Shown: positions 1 through 7,005 of the stretch, in pieces
How positions within the stretch are numbered: the stretch's first letter is position 1
Layout: the number at the start of each line of letters is the position of its first letter
Source: an uncultured Saprospiraceae bacterium
GTDB lineage: Bacteria; Bacteroidota; Bacteroidia; Chitinophagales; Saprospiraceae
NCBI GenBank assembly: GCA_937929945.1
Contig: CALFUK010000050.1
Span: forward strand, 1 to 32,837
Length of the DNA stretch: 32,837 nt
Reading direction: 5' to 3'
The notes under the pieces: generated by a model
What the model was told of the DNA's origin: nothing
Seen by the model: the letters and a program-made list of their open reading frames with translations, nothing else
Databases searched by the model: none
Made by a program: the position numbers and the translations under genes

Positions 1-130
1 GTTCATTTTGTTCATGTAGTAGTAGGATATATACTTTTTAGTTTCTGTGATGAATCGATATCTTTAGACACATAGAGGTTTGATCCTATAATTTGTACTG
101 ATTAAGAGCATTTCTTTTGATGACTGACAG
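1..130. other. Left edge, no intact gene
   Basis: I see no gene here. Positions 111-128 (tttcttttgatgactgac) closely match 1081-1098, which is the tail of the repeat unit that begins at 911. This edge therefore seems to hold the end of an earlier copy of the same repeat, running head to tail into the copy at 131. Confidence 0.4.
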
Positions 131-282
131 ACCGATCACGACGACACCAAATAATTGGAAAATATCAATACCTAAGAGATCGAGCAAACAGGTCATGATG
201 TAGAGCTATTCCAATATCAATCGGGATGAGACTTGTGGCGAGATGGAGTATCCCTTTGAGGTGGTGGCAGGTTCCTACTACC
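131..282 (+). repeat. Degenerate repeat, copy 1
   Basis: This stretch aligns with 911-1050, starting from the shared ACCGATCACGACGACACC. Copy 2 has an open frame here; copy 1 has in-frame stops and about 13 extra bases near 215-228 that shift the frame. The underlying peptide reads TDHDDT at the start and MEYPFEV near the end. I do not recognise the protein it comes from. Its place in front of toxin-tip or immunity genes suggests it belonged to a surface or RHS-type gene that was duplicated and then decayed. Confidence 0.7.
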
Positions 283-284
283 TT

Positions 285-420
285 GGATGATCCTGATGGT
301 CAGCGGATGCATTACCTTGCACGGCCTACTAATTCTGGACAACACTCAGTCAAATTTTCATATAAAGCAGTAAATAGAAAAGGAAAAGCAAAGACCAAAT
401 ACAAAGCAATATCATTCTAA
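285..420 (+). pseudogene. Fragment of a toxin-tip-like C-terminus
   Basis: The frame ending at 420 encodes about 45 residues beginning with a DPDGQ motif, like the DPDG that closes RHS cores, followed by a basic lysine-rich tail ending in KYKAISF. The frame can be extended to an ATG at 226, but that part reads the copy-1 repeat out of frame, so 226 is not a credible start. The stop lies two bases before the ATG of the lipoprotein gene, the usual spacing of a toxin tip and its immunity gene. I infer a deleted RHS tip; the fragment is too short to name a toxin domain. Confidence 0.4.
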
Positions 421-422
421 AT

Positions 423-911
423 ATGAGTTATACAATAAATACAATTATTCTTTCGATTACTTTACTTTCTTGTGCAAAGAATCCATTATACAATAGTCAA
501 AATGTAAGTGTTTATAAAGAAGCACAATCTATGATTATTGATAAAGAATCGAGTAATGTAAAAGTATCAGAAGAGCTGGTAAACTTTAGCAATTATGCAT
601 TTTTCTTTATCGACTCTTTAGAAGATGAAGATGGATTTACAGATGAAGACTTCATTGATATTGATGCCTCAAAACTTGATGGAAAGTTGATAAATCCAAA
701 ATCATTCAAATTCCATCATGATGGTAATATAATAACGTTCTTTTCTGGCATTAAAAATTCATATTTCTTCGCTGAAGTTTTTCATGATTCAAAGGAAATT
801 AAATCTTATGATACTATTCCTCCATTTGGTACATCGAAAGTATATTTATTTAAAGTTAATAGTGATAATGAAGTAGCGTTGATTGAGATAAAAGAAATGA
901 GCTATGGATAA
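423..911 (+). CDS. Lipoprotein, possible immunity protein
   Basis: The 162-residue product starts with a short signal peptide and a lipobox (LLSC, Cys at 17), so it should be lipid-anchored. The mature part is acidic, with a DEDGFTDEDFIDIDA stretch near the middle, and ends in a likely beta-rich region. I do not recognise a family. It starts two bases after the toxin-tip-like fragment and is followed directly by repeat copy 2. Several polymorphic toxins that act in the periplasm are paired with lipoprotein immunity proteins, so an orphan immunity gene is the best guess. The TAA stop overlaps the first base of repeat copy 2. Confidence 0.6.
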   Translation: MSYTINTIILSITLLSCAKNPLYNSQNVSVYKEAQSMIIDKESSNVKVSEELVNFSNYAFFFIDSLEDEDGFTDEDFIDIDASKLDGKLINPKSFKFHHDGNIITFFSGIKNSYFFAEVFHDSKEIKSYDTIPPFGTSKVYLFKVNSDNEVALIEIKEMSYG

Positions 912-1098
912 CCGATCACGACGACACCAGGTACTGGCAGAATATCAATACCGAAGAGATTGAACAGACGGGTAATGATGTAGAGCTATACTTTGAGACA
1001 TGTGGCGCGATGGAGTATCCCTTTGAGGTGGAGGCAGGCGCAGAGTATTTGATTTCGCCAGTGCCATCTGGGGGAGAATTTCTCTTTTGATGACTGAC
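911..1098 (+). repeat. Degenerate repeat, copy 2 with tail
   Basis: This is the better preserved copy. From 911 it encodes an open stretch of about 60 residues (TDHDDTRYW at the start, EYPFEVEAGAEYLI near the end) and stops with TGA at 1088-1090. It has no start codon of its own. The first 140 bases align with 131-282, and the last 18 bases (1081-1098) match 111-128. It is followed at once by three-hairpin element A. A weaker third trace may begin at 2531, where ACCG, a GATGACATC stretch and TTATTGG recur in the same order. Confidence 0.65.
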
Positions 1099-1101
1099 TG
1101 A

Positions 1102-1180
1102 TTCCGAGCATCGGAAATGAAGATGCATTTAGCATCTTCATAAGGAAAGAACCTTGACCTCCGTTTCAAGGGTGGGCTGC
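1102..1180 (+). repeat. Three-hairpin element A
   Basis: Hairpin 1 pairs TTCCGA (1102) with TCGGAA (1111). Hairpin 2 pairs TGAAGATGC (1118) with GCATCTTCA (1132) around an ATTTA loop. The linker is AAGGAAAGAACC. Hairpin 3 pairs CCTTGA (1152) with TCAAGG (1166) around a loop containing CTCC. It ends in GGGTGGGCT. Elements B and C share this order, the linker, the CTCC loop and the GGG-rich tail, while stem sequences differ. The RHS reading frame begins immediately to its right. Confidence 0.7.
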
Positions 1181-1181
1181 T

Positions 1182-2075
1182 GATCATTTGAATAATACTC
1201 GGGTAGTTTTCGATAACTTAGCTCAAGTCGTTGAACGCAATGATTATTATCCCTTTGGACTCAGACATACAGATCAGCAGACACAGTTCGCTTATACTTA
1301 TAATGATAAGGAGGAGCAGAGAGGAGTTGGTAAGGGATTACAATTGTATGGATTTAGAATGTTTGATTCCAGAATTGCGCGGTTTACTGGGGTTGATCCT
1401 ATCTCTGATCAGTTTCCGCATGTTTCTACTTTTAATTATGCGGAGAATCGACCAATTACTGGTATAGATCTACACGGCCTTCAGTTTGTACCCATGCATG
1501 ATATCAACTTAGATAATGGGATGTCTTCTCAAGAAAAAGCAGAATTACGAAGAGGTGCAACAAGAGCCTCACAAATTGCAAGTCCAATATTAGCTGAAGT
1601 TGGCGCAGGTTTAACTCCAGCAGGCCCAGCAATTGATGCTAAAGATTTGGGAGTTGCTTATGCAAGTGGAGACTCGGGGGGTATGGCCCTAGCTGCAATT
1701 GGCTTCATTCCAGGAGCAGGGGACCTTTTAAAAGGAGTTGGGAAAGCGATTTCTAAGTTATTCAAATCGGGCAATGATAAAGTAATCAAATCGGTAGATG
1801 ATATCCTATCTAATGCTAATCCAGGTCGAAGAACTAAAGGCAAAACTAAGCAGTTTGAAAAAGATGGTGGATTTGATACTGCAATATCAGAATTTGATGC
1901 ATTAAATGCAGATAATATTAAGGAAATTGAAACTAAATTTGGAAAAGGTAAAACAGAAATTTTGGATAATGGAGATCAAATAACTGTTAGGCCTGGTAGT
2001 TCAGATGGTAGGCCTACTTTAGAGATAAGAAATCCTAAAAACGGAAGAGGTACAGAAATAAGATATAATCAATAA
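1182..2075 (+). pseudogene. RHS tip, 5'-truncated by element A
   Basis: The open frame enters from the right edge of element A at a DHL-N-NTRVVF sequence, the usual start of the last RHS core segment in Bacteroidota. It continues through DYYPFG, a GFRMFDSRIARFTGVDP motif and YAENRPITGIDLHG, which end the core at about residue 97. A glycine- and alanine-rich pre-toxin segment follows, then a tip of about 80 residues ending in VRPGSSDGRPTLEIRN and GTEIRYNQ. From memory, SDGRPTLEI closes one class of polymorphic-toxin tips; I cannot name its activity. The large upstream part of the RHS protein is missing, and only a TTG at 1188 could serve as start. It is either a dead displaced tip or a donor for recombination into an intact RHS gene elsewhere. 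Confidence 0.8.
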
Positions 2076-2084
2076 AAAATTAAA

Positions 2085-2468
2085 ATGAATAAATTTAGAA
2101 AGTGGAATCCAATAGAATTTGATATTCCTTTGAATGTTGAAGTCATCCATGATGACTATGAAGGATTTAGAATTTTAATGAAAGGAAACGAAGTAGATTC
2201 AAAAATGCTAAAGATAGCATTTGAAAATCCATTAATGTATCAAAATATAAATGAGAGCTATAAGCTAAAAATATGGGAGGGGTTATCTAAAGAGATATCT
2301 GGAAACATATTTTATAAAATAGATGATTCTGAGTTAGTTGACTCATTTAATGAAAATTCTTTAAATGCATATTCTAACTGGGATATCATTCATTTTGCTT
2401 TTTATACCTATCAAGATTGCATAGATGTACTTTCAATAACCGACCCTATCATTGAATGGTTAAATTAG
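2085..2468 (+). CDS. Probable immunity protein of the RHS tip
   Basis: This encodes a 127-residue acidic soluble protein without signal peptide or membrane segment. It begins nine bases after the stop of the RHS tip and in the same direction, which is the standard toxin-immunity layout, and its base composition is as AT-rich as the tip. I recognise no named family; aromatic residues are frequent (for example FAFYTY near residue 105). The immunity role is inferred from position alone. An intact reading frame beside a truncated toxin is expected for an orphan immunity gene kept for protection against relatives. Confidence 0.6.
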   Translation: MNKFRKWNPIEFDIPLNVEVIHDDYEGFRILMKGNEVDSKMLKIAFENPLMYQNINESYKLKIWEGLSKEISGNIFYKIDDSELVDSFNENSLNAYSNWDIIHFAFYTYQDCIDVLSITDPIIEWLN

Positions 2469-2483
2469 CAGAAATCACCCGAT

Positions 2484-2506
2484 CTCAGAGGTTACAAACC
2501 TCTGAG
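2484..2506 (+). terminator. Perfect hairpin after the immunity gene
   Basis: CTCAGAGGTT (2484-2493) pairs perfectly with AACCTCTGAG (2497-2506) across a 3-base loop, 16 bases past the stop codon. There is no run of T after it, so it may act as a bidirectional transcript end or be a small palindromic repeat rather than a classic intrinsic terminator. Confidence 0.45.
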
Positions 2507-2570
2507 AAATACGCTTAATTAATAGATATACCGTTTATGATGACATCGATTATTGGTATAATATAAAATT

Positions 2571-2777
2571 ATGGAAAATATAGATGCTAAAATGGCATAT
2601 CAAGCAATGTTTACCTACTTAGAAAAGTACTATAATCAAACTAAATCATCTGATATTGGTGCACTGTTGGGATCAATGCAATTGTTAGAAGATGGGCATC
2701 CCGCGGATAAAGCGATTTGGAATGAGTGGATTAATATTATAAGTGATTTAATTGATGAGAAGAAGGAACCAGTTTGA
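2571..2777 (+). CDS. Small immunity-like protein
   Basis: The product is 68 residues, with the order MAYQAMFTYLEKYYNQT, then DIGALLGSM, then DGHPADKAIWNEW. I know this pattern from a family of small proteins often found next to CDI and RHS toxins and thought to be immunity proteins; I cannot give a family name from sequence alone. No toxin gene precedes it here, only the hairpin at 2484 and a trace of the repeat near 2531. It is probably an orphan immunity gene from a third displaced cassette. The following 50 bases stay open in the same frame past the TGA, with no recognisable content. Confidence 0.55.
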   Translation: MENIDAKMAYQAMFTYLEKYYNQTKSSDIGALLGSMQLLEDGHPADKAIWNEWINIISDLIDEKKEPV

Positions 2778-2893
2778 TTTGATATTAATGGAAGAGGCAA
2801 AACAAAAGATGATATTGAATGTAGATTCTGATAATTGGGCTTATGGTAATATGTCATAGATATGCTAAGATTTAACCATCCAGCGTTATCGAC

Positions 2894-3160
2894 TTATTTA
2901 ATTTCCCGCCACCTCAAATAATTATATAGCGTAGGCTTACTAATCCCCAATTGACCACAGATTTCACGCACACTATGGTCACCACCTTTATACAAAGTCT
3001 CAGCAGCCATAGCCGTCTTCTGTGCCTCCATCGATAGCCCCTTCGGTCTACCACCTTGCCGCCCACGCGCCTTAGCACTGGCCAGACCAGCCTTCGTCCG
3101 CTCTGAGATCAGATCCCGCTCAAACTCTGCCAGCGATGCAAATATGTAAGACCGAATAAA
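2894..3160 (-). pseudogene. Serine recombinase, C-terminal fragment
   Basis: On the minus strand this encodes the last part of a resolvase/invertase-type serine recombinase. It enters with IFASLAEFERDLISERT, continues through KARGRQGGRPKGL, and ends with a helix-turn-helix containing REICGQLGISKPTLYNYLRW. The frame is closed upstream by a TAG created by the left hairpin of element B (3160-3234). In an intact gene this segment would follow the IDTSSASG sequence encoded at 3235-3260, so the two pieces were one gene before the element arrived. The fragment keeps the DNA-binding part but no catalytic domain. Confidence 0.85.
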
Positions 3161-3234
3161 CTACGAAGTAGTGAATGCACTAAATGTGCATTCAATGAGG
3201 GAATCTTAACCTCCGTGTTAAGAATGGGTTGTAG
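3160..3234 (+). repeat. Three-hairpin element B
   Basis: Hairpin 1 pairs ACTAC (3160) with GTAGT (3168). Hairpin 2 pairs TGAATGCAC (3172) with GTGCATTCA (3186) around TAAAT. The linker is ATGAGGGAATC. Hairpin 3 pairs TCTTAAC (3204) with GTTAAGA (3217) around a loop starting CTCCGT. The tail is ATGGGTTGTAG. The element splits the recombinase gene in the middle. Its stems share almost no sequence with those of A and C. Confidence 0.7.
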
Positions 3235-3458
3235 CCAGAAGCAGAAGAAGTATCAATCGCATCCTTGAGTGAGATAAAAGTCACACCTCGATCTTCCAGA
3301 TCAGAAACGATTTGTATCAGATCCTTCAGAGATCTTCCCAGACGACTAAGTTTGTCAATCACGAGCTGATCACCATCCCGGATCTGAGACAAGAGCATTT
3401 TTAGCTCTGGTCGTTCTTTGGTTGCACCTGAGAGGACTGAATGGTCTTGGCTTGCCAA
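3235..3458 (-). pseudogene. Serine recombinase, central fragment
   Basis: This minus-strand segment encodes the rest of the catalytic-domain core: SGATKERPELKMLL, DKLSRLGRSLKDLI and GVTFISLKDAIDTSSASG. These match the middle of Tn3/Hin-type resolvases. The N-terminal motif with the catalytic serine (normally in a Y-x-R-V-S context) is absent, because element C lies where it should be. Downstream the frame runs into element B and picks up unrelated residues (YNPFLTRR). An ATG at 3456-3458 opens the frame but lies inside element C, so it is not an original start. The gene cannot make an active recombinase. Confidence 0.85.
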
Positions 3459-3525
3459 GAATCAGAAGTGGTCAATCCACTTATGATAAAGAAGGAACCA
3501 AGTCTCCTGACTTGGGTGGGCTTGC
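3445..3525 (+). repeat. Three-hairpin element C
   Basis: Hairpin 1 pairs TCTTGGC (3445) with GCCAAGA (3454). Hairpin 2 pairs AAGTGG (3466) with CCACTT (3477) around TCAAT. The linker is AAAGAAGGAACC. Hairpin 3 pairs CCAAGTC (3498) with GACTTGG (3509), with CTCC at 3504-3507. The tail is GGGTGGGCTTGC. It has the same orientation as A and B and removes the start of the recombinase gene. Confidence 0.7.
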
Positions 3526-4092
3526 AGAATATGTAGCTTTTATTAGCCGCTTCTGAGGAATCGGTTCATTCATTTCCAAGCAAGATTTACTTGCTTGAAT
3601 GATCAGCTGACTGATCACCATTCATTCTCATATCCGATTTTCATAGTTTGATCATTTAAGATTGTAAGAATGTCTCTGATTGGGATCTGACTATGAAGTA
3701 AAGGATTCTGGTTAAGAATAACAAAATTTCGCTTTGATTTAGTTAACCAGTTTTTTTAACCAAAAAATTTGAAATTTTAACTTTTAGATACTTTGATTGA
3801 GGAGTAAAGAAAAACTGTCGTTTTGGTTAACTGAATCGAATCCAGTCAGCTTACACTTCTCCAGCTCGCATATACCAGCCAAAAGCCAATCCACTCATGT
3901 GGCCTATCCTCGAACTATCACGCGCACATGAAGCAAGAGCTGTAGCTCATTTTTGATTCGAAAATGTCTACCTATTCCTCTATATACATTGAGAATTTAA
4001 CAACTCAGCACTGAATATGAAGTAGACATAGTCGATAGTGTAGGGATTCTTGTATGGCTGGCATAAGAACTAACCAATATCATCTATGGTAC
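3526..4092. other. Non-coding stretch before the stress island
   Basis: No gene seen. At 3577-3597 CAAGCAAG and CTTGCTTG pair around an ATTTA loop, the same loop as hairpin 2 of element A; a second hairpin follows (TGATCAG/CTGATCA, 3600-3617). This may be a decayed fourth element, but the linker and CTCC loop are missing. CTGGTTAA (3708) and TTAACCAG (3743) are inverted and followed by seven T. ATGTCTAC (3964) is inverted relative to two direct copies of AGTAGACAT (4021 and 4124). Confidence 0.45.
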
Positions 4093-4135
4093 TGACCTTT
4101 ATCATCGACTTACCATTCATAAGAGTAGACATTTG
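4093..4135 (+). promoter_or_regulatory. FNR-like box and -7 element of the Usp operon
   Basis: TGACCTTTATCA (4093-4104) fits TGAY-N4-RTCA. A TANNTTTG-like element, GACATTTG, begins at 4128, 29.5 bp from the centre of the box. That would place the box near -41.5, the class II activator position. The first Usp gene starts at 4153. Confidence 0.6.
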
Positions 4136-4152
4136 ACATAAATATTAAAGTA

Positions 4153-5223
4153 ATGAATATCACACTTTATGGCAAACAGAGCTCTCTTTTTAATCTAATG
4201 AAAACGATAGCCATCAAAACTGCAAGTAAAGCACATATCCCATTAAATATCAATGAGGTATATGATCTAAATGAATTAATTGAAGAAGGGATCATGAGTA
4301 TTCCAGCATATCAGCTTAGTGATAGTATCTCAGAAAGGGGTAAGAGTGAGATAAGCACATTTATCAAGGGGATGCAGTTTTCAATTTTAGAAGAATCAAA
4401 TTATGGACAAATGAATAGAATAATAGTACCAACAAACTTTACTAAAACATCAGATAACGCACTAAACTATGCTCTGCACATTGCAAAGAAGAAGCAAGCA
4501 GTCATCCACCTAGTGCACGCCTACCATCCATCGCCAATAGAAATAGATAGCGCATTACTGGATCACGAGATTATGAAATCGAGAGAAGATCAATTAGAAA
4601 AGTATGCGAACGGTATTAATGACACTTGGATTGCTATTGATGATGATCCACTAATCAACTATCACTTTGAGATTGGTATGGCGGCAGATATCATAAACAA
4701 ATTTTCCAGGAATGTCGATCACGGCTATGTTGTCATGGGTAGTTCTGATGATAATCCCCTGATGAAGAATATTTTTGGATCAGTTTCCACAAGCGTGGCC
4801 ACCAATGCGAATAGCCCAGTTTTTATTATTCCTCAGGATTATATGTACAAAGAAATCGAGAAGATCGGATTCTGTGTGTCAGATGACCGTATAGATCCGA
4901 GTCTTGTGAAGCAGATGGCAGACTGGGCCCATCTGTACAATGCAGAGCTTCACCTGATACATATCAAGCAAGCCAATGATGAGCTAGACAGTTCAGCATT
5001 GGTTAAGCTATTTAGCAAGTATTATCACAGCGAACTAATTACCTATAAAGAAATTGATTCCATGAACATGGTGGATGGCATAAATATATATAGTGAGGCA
5101 GTAGGCTTGGACCTACTATCTATGAATAGGAAAAAAAGAGGACTATTTGGAAAGTTGTTTCACCGAAGCTTCACTAAAAGAATGACAATTTCATCACGCA
5201 TACCACTATTGGTGGTTAACTAA
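4153..5223 (+). CDS. Tandem universal stress protein with thioredoxin-like N-terminus
   Basis: The product has 356 residues, about 80 more than a normal tandem Usp. Residues 1-75 look like the small thioredoxin fold of redox-active disulfide protein 2: a strand (MNITLYG), a helix, then DLNELIEEGIMSIPAYQL with the cis-proline motif. The position of the CxxC is occupied by GKQSSL, so the redox cysteines are missing. Residues 87-230 are a Usp domain (MNRIIVPTNFTKTS to VFIIPQ) and residues 235-356 a second, divergent one. The ATP motif G-x2-G-x9-G-S/T is incomplete in the first Usp domain (GSSDDNPLMKNIFGS). It is the first gene of a three-Usp operon, with seven bases to the next gene. A protein-binding or sensing role for the cysteine-free fold is inference. 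Confidence 0.85.
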   Translation: MNITLYGKQSSLFNLMKTIAIKTASKAHIPLNINEVYDLNELIEEGIMSIPAYQLSDSISERGKSEISTFIKGMQFSILEESNYGQMNRIIVPTNFTKTSDNALNYALHIAKKKQAVIHLVHAYHPSPIEIDSALLDHEIMKSREDQLEKYANGINDTWIAIDDDPLINYHFEIGMAADIINKFSRNVDHGYVVMGSSDDNPLMKNIFGSVSTSVATNANSPVFIIPQDYMYKEIEKIGFCVSDDRIDPSLVKQMADWAHLYNAELHLIHIKQANDELDSSALVKLFSKYYHSELITYKEIDSMNMVDGINIYSEAVGLDLLSMNRKKRGLFGKLFHRSFTKRMTISSRIPLLVVN

Positions 5224-5230
5224 ATTCATT

Positions 5231-6055
5231 ATGAAAAAAATTCTTATACCGCTTGACTTTAGTGACGCTTCAAAGAACGTGATTTCCTATGCAATGAGAT
5301 TATTCCCTGGAGCTACATATGACATACTGCATGTCAGAACAGGATTATTCAATACCTCTGAACCAATTGCACTAGCTCCAGGGGTCACCCATGAAGTATT
5401 TTGGAAAGAAACTCTCAAACAATTTATCATAAGAGAAAATGGAATAGAAGTATTCCCGGAGTCTATGAATATTATCATTACATATGGCAAGATCGTTCCA
5501 CAAATCATAAAGCGCCAGAAAAAGCACCTATATGATGCCATTGTCATGGCGACACGTGATAAATACAGCCCATTTGATAAATGGATTGGTACTGTATCAC
5601 TGGGTGTTGTGAAGCGCGCTCAAATACCTATCTACTTGATACCCAGGTACGCCAAGTATCATGGATTTAGAAAAGTATTGATGGGAGCAGATTACCATCT
5701 TGGAGATGATAGATTTATAGAAGCGATTGTGAATTGGCAAAAAGACCATAGTCAGTCATATATAAAGTTCTTACACATCCAGGATCGAGTAGGAGATGAC
5801 TTCAAAGCCGAACAAAAACAATTAGTCAAAACTCTATTCGAAGATAATGATCCTGATTTTGCTTTCGAGGTGGAAGTGATTAAGGATCGAGATATCAGCC
5901 AAACGCTGCTTGCTAAGGCGTACAATGAAGGTATGGATCTTGTCATCGTAGCCCCTGGGAAAAGCAATCTTATAACCAGGGTATTTCTAGAAAGTATCTC
6001 CAGAGATCTGATCATCAAATCAAATATTCCTTTACTTTTTTTAAACATCAATTAA
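5231..6055 (+). CDS. Tandem universal stress protein
   Basis: A 274-residue protein of two Usp domains, roughly residues 1-142 and 146-274. It starts with the typical MKKILIPLDFSDASKN strand and helix. The first domain has ATRDKYSPFDKWIGT where ATP-binding Usp proteins have G-x2-G-x9-G-S/T, so only the final glycine is kept and nucleotide binding is doubtful. The second domain ends with IISSNIP-like residues (IIKSNIPLLFLN) that close many Bacteroidota tandem Usp proteins. It lies between two other Usp genes with gaps of seven and two bases, so the three are surely cotranscribed from the promoter at 4093. Its closest partner in the window is the minus-strand Usp at 12226, which has the same KYS...IGT variant. 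Confidence 0.9.
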   Translation: MKKILIPLDFSDASKNVISYAMRLFPGATYDILHVRTGLFNTSEPIALAPGVTHEVFWKETLKQFIIRENGIEVFPESMNIIITYGKIVPQIIKRQKKHLYDAIVMATRDKYSPFDKWIGTVSLGVVKRAQIPIYLIPRYAKYHGFRKVLMGADYHLGDDRFIEAIVNWQKDHSQSYIKFLHIQDRVGDDFKAEQKQLVKTLFEDNDPDFAFEVEVIKDRDISQTLLAKAYNEGMDLVIVAPGKSNLITRVFLESISRDLIIKSNIPLLFLNIN

Positions 6056-6057
6056 TT

Positions 6058-6858
6058 ATGAAAGTACTTTGCGCAACCGATTTTTCTAAAGCCTCAGTTA
6101 ATGCCATAGATTGGACTTATCGCATGTTATCCAAAATTGGTGACGCTGAATTATCAATCATACATTGTATTTCTAATCAAAGACGGTCGGACATTCTCCT
6201 ATCAGTTACGGACATTCTGAGAGAAAGGGCTGATAATGATATTCAGGTGATTCTGAAGCGGTATCCGTCGACAGATAAGCTTAGGGTCAAAGCTGAAGTT
6301 CAAATAGGACATCCTAAGACAAAATTGAGCATCTTAGCCAGCAAACATAAGTATGACCTTATAGTGACAGGATCTACCGGATTGACAAGCCTAAAAGATA
6401 TGACGGTGGGGAGTTTCAGCCAGTATCTCATGGCACACAGTGAGGTCCCTGTATTAGTTATCCCTCCTGAAGTAACATTCAAATCACTGGAGCGAGTGGT
6501 AATATCTTTGGGGAAGACCGAGGTTAAGAATATCGAAAGACTCAATTTCATGTATGAGCTTTTCAGCCCGTTCAATAGCCATATATCCTTTGTTCAAGTA
6601 ATAGAACCTAACACTCATGCAGTCACTGTAGATCCCAGAATTTCCGAATACTTAAAAGATTTAGAATATGACTTTGAAACTATTGAGAAGAAGGGCAGCA
6701 TCAATGCTTCTATCAATCACTACTGCAGTCAGGTCCATGCCGATCTAGTCTGTATGATTCACCAACAGAGGAGTTGGTTCCAGCAGATGTTTCACCACAG
6801 TATCACGAAAGATGAATTATTCATTATCGAATTACCCTTTTTAGTAATTCCCGATTAG
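6058..6858 (+). CDS. Tandem universal stress protein, ATP-type motif
   Basis: This 266-residue product has an N-terminal Usp domain (1-142) with a complete ATP motif: G105, G108, G118 and S119 in GSTGLTSLKDMTVGS. The second Usp domain (about 149-266) is divergent and lacks the motif, ending with HSITKDELFIIELPFLVIP. ATP-binding Usp proteins are linked to survival during growth arrest; the substrate, if any, is not visible. It is the third gene of the operon, two bases after the preceding stop. The 147 bases that follow carry the promoter of the Hsp20 gene. Confidence 0.9.
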   Translation: MKVLCATDFSKASVNAIDWTYRMLSKIGDAELSIIHCISNQRRSDILLSVTDILRERADNDIQVILKRYPSTDKLRVKAEVQIGHPKTKLSILASKHKYDLIVTGSTGLTSLKDMTVGSFSQYLMAHSEVPVLVIPPEVTFKSLERVVISLGKTEVKNIERLNFMYELFSPFNSHISFVQVIEPNTHAVTVDPRISEYLKDLEYDFETIEKKGSINASINHYCSQVHADLVCMIHQQRSWFQQMFHHSITKDELFIIELPFLVIPD

Positions 6859-6929
6859 ATCAATATTAGATACTTACATTCCAGAGCGGTTCGAGTTCCT
6901 ACTGACTTGACGAGTATCATGATCGAGTG

Positions 6930-6972
6930 TGACATCGATCATTTCTGTCACGGACAGTTCAGGATAGCTTTG
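6930..6972 (+). promoter_or_regulatory. FNR-like box and -7 element of the Hsp20 gene
   Basis: TGACATCGATCA (6930-6941) fits TGAY-N4-RTCA. A perfect TANNTTTG element, TAGCTTTG, begins at 6965, 29.5 bp from the box centre, exactly as at 4093. A second symmetry, GTGACA at 6929 and TGTCAC at 6946, overlaps the box. Confidence 0.65.
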
Positions 6973-7005
6973 AAATATAATTATTAACCTAAATCTTTTA
7001 AAATC

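Noticed and set aside
226-284. ATG at 226 as the start of a 64-codon gene
   Set aside because: The first 20 codons read the decayed repeat out of its original frame; only the part after about 285 looks like protein.
2764-2777. GAAGGAACC near 2760 as another hairpin element linker
   Set aside because: It falls in the end of the small immunity-like gene and no flanking hairpins are present.
3526-3573. Minus-strand peptide starting MNEPIPQKRLIK as the missing recombinase N-terminus
   Set aside because: Resolvases of this type normally begin directly with the catalytic strand; there is no Y-x-R-V-S motif and no sequence support.
6886-6905. Possible tRNA T-loop (GGTTCGAGTTCC)
   Set aside because: No acceptor, D or anticodon arms fit around it, and it lies in the hsp20 promoter region.
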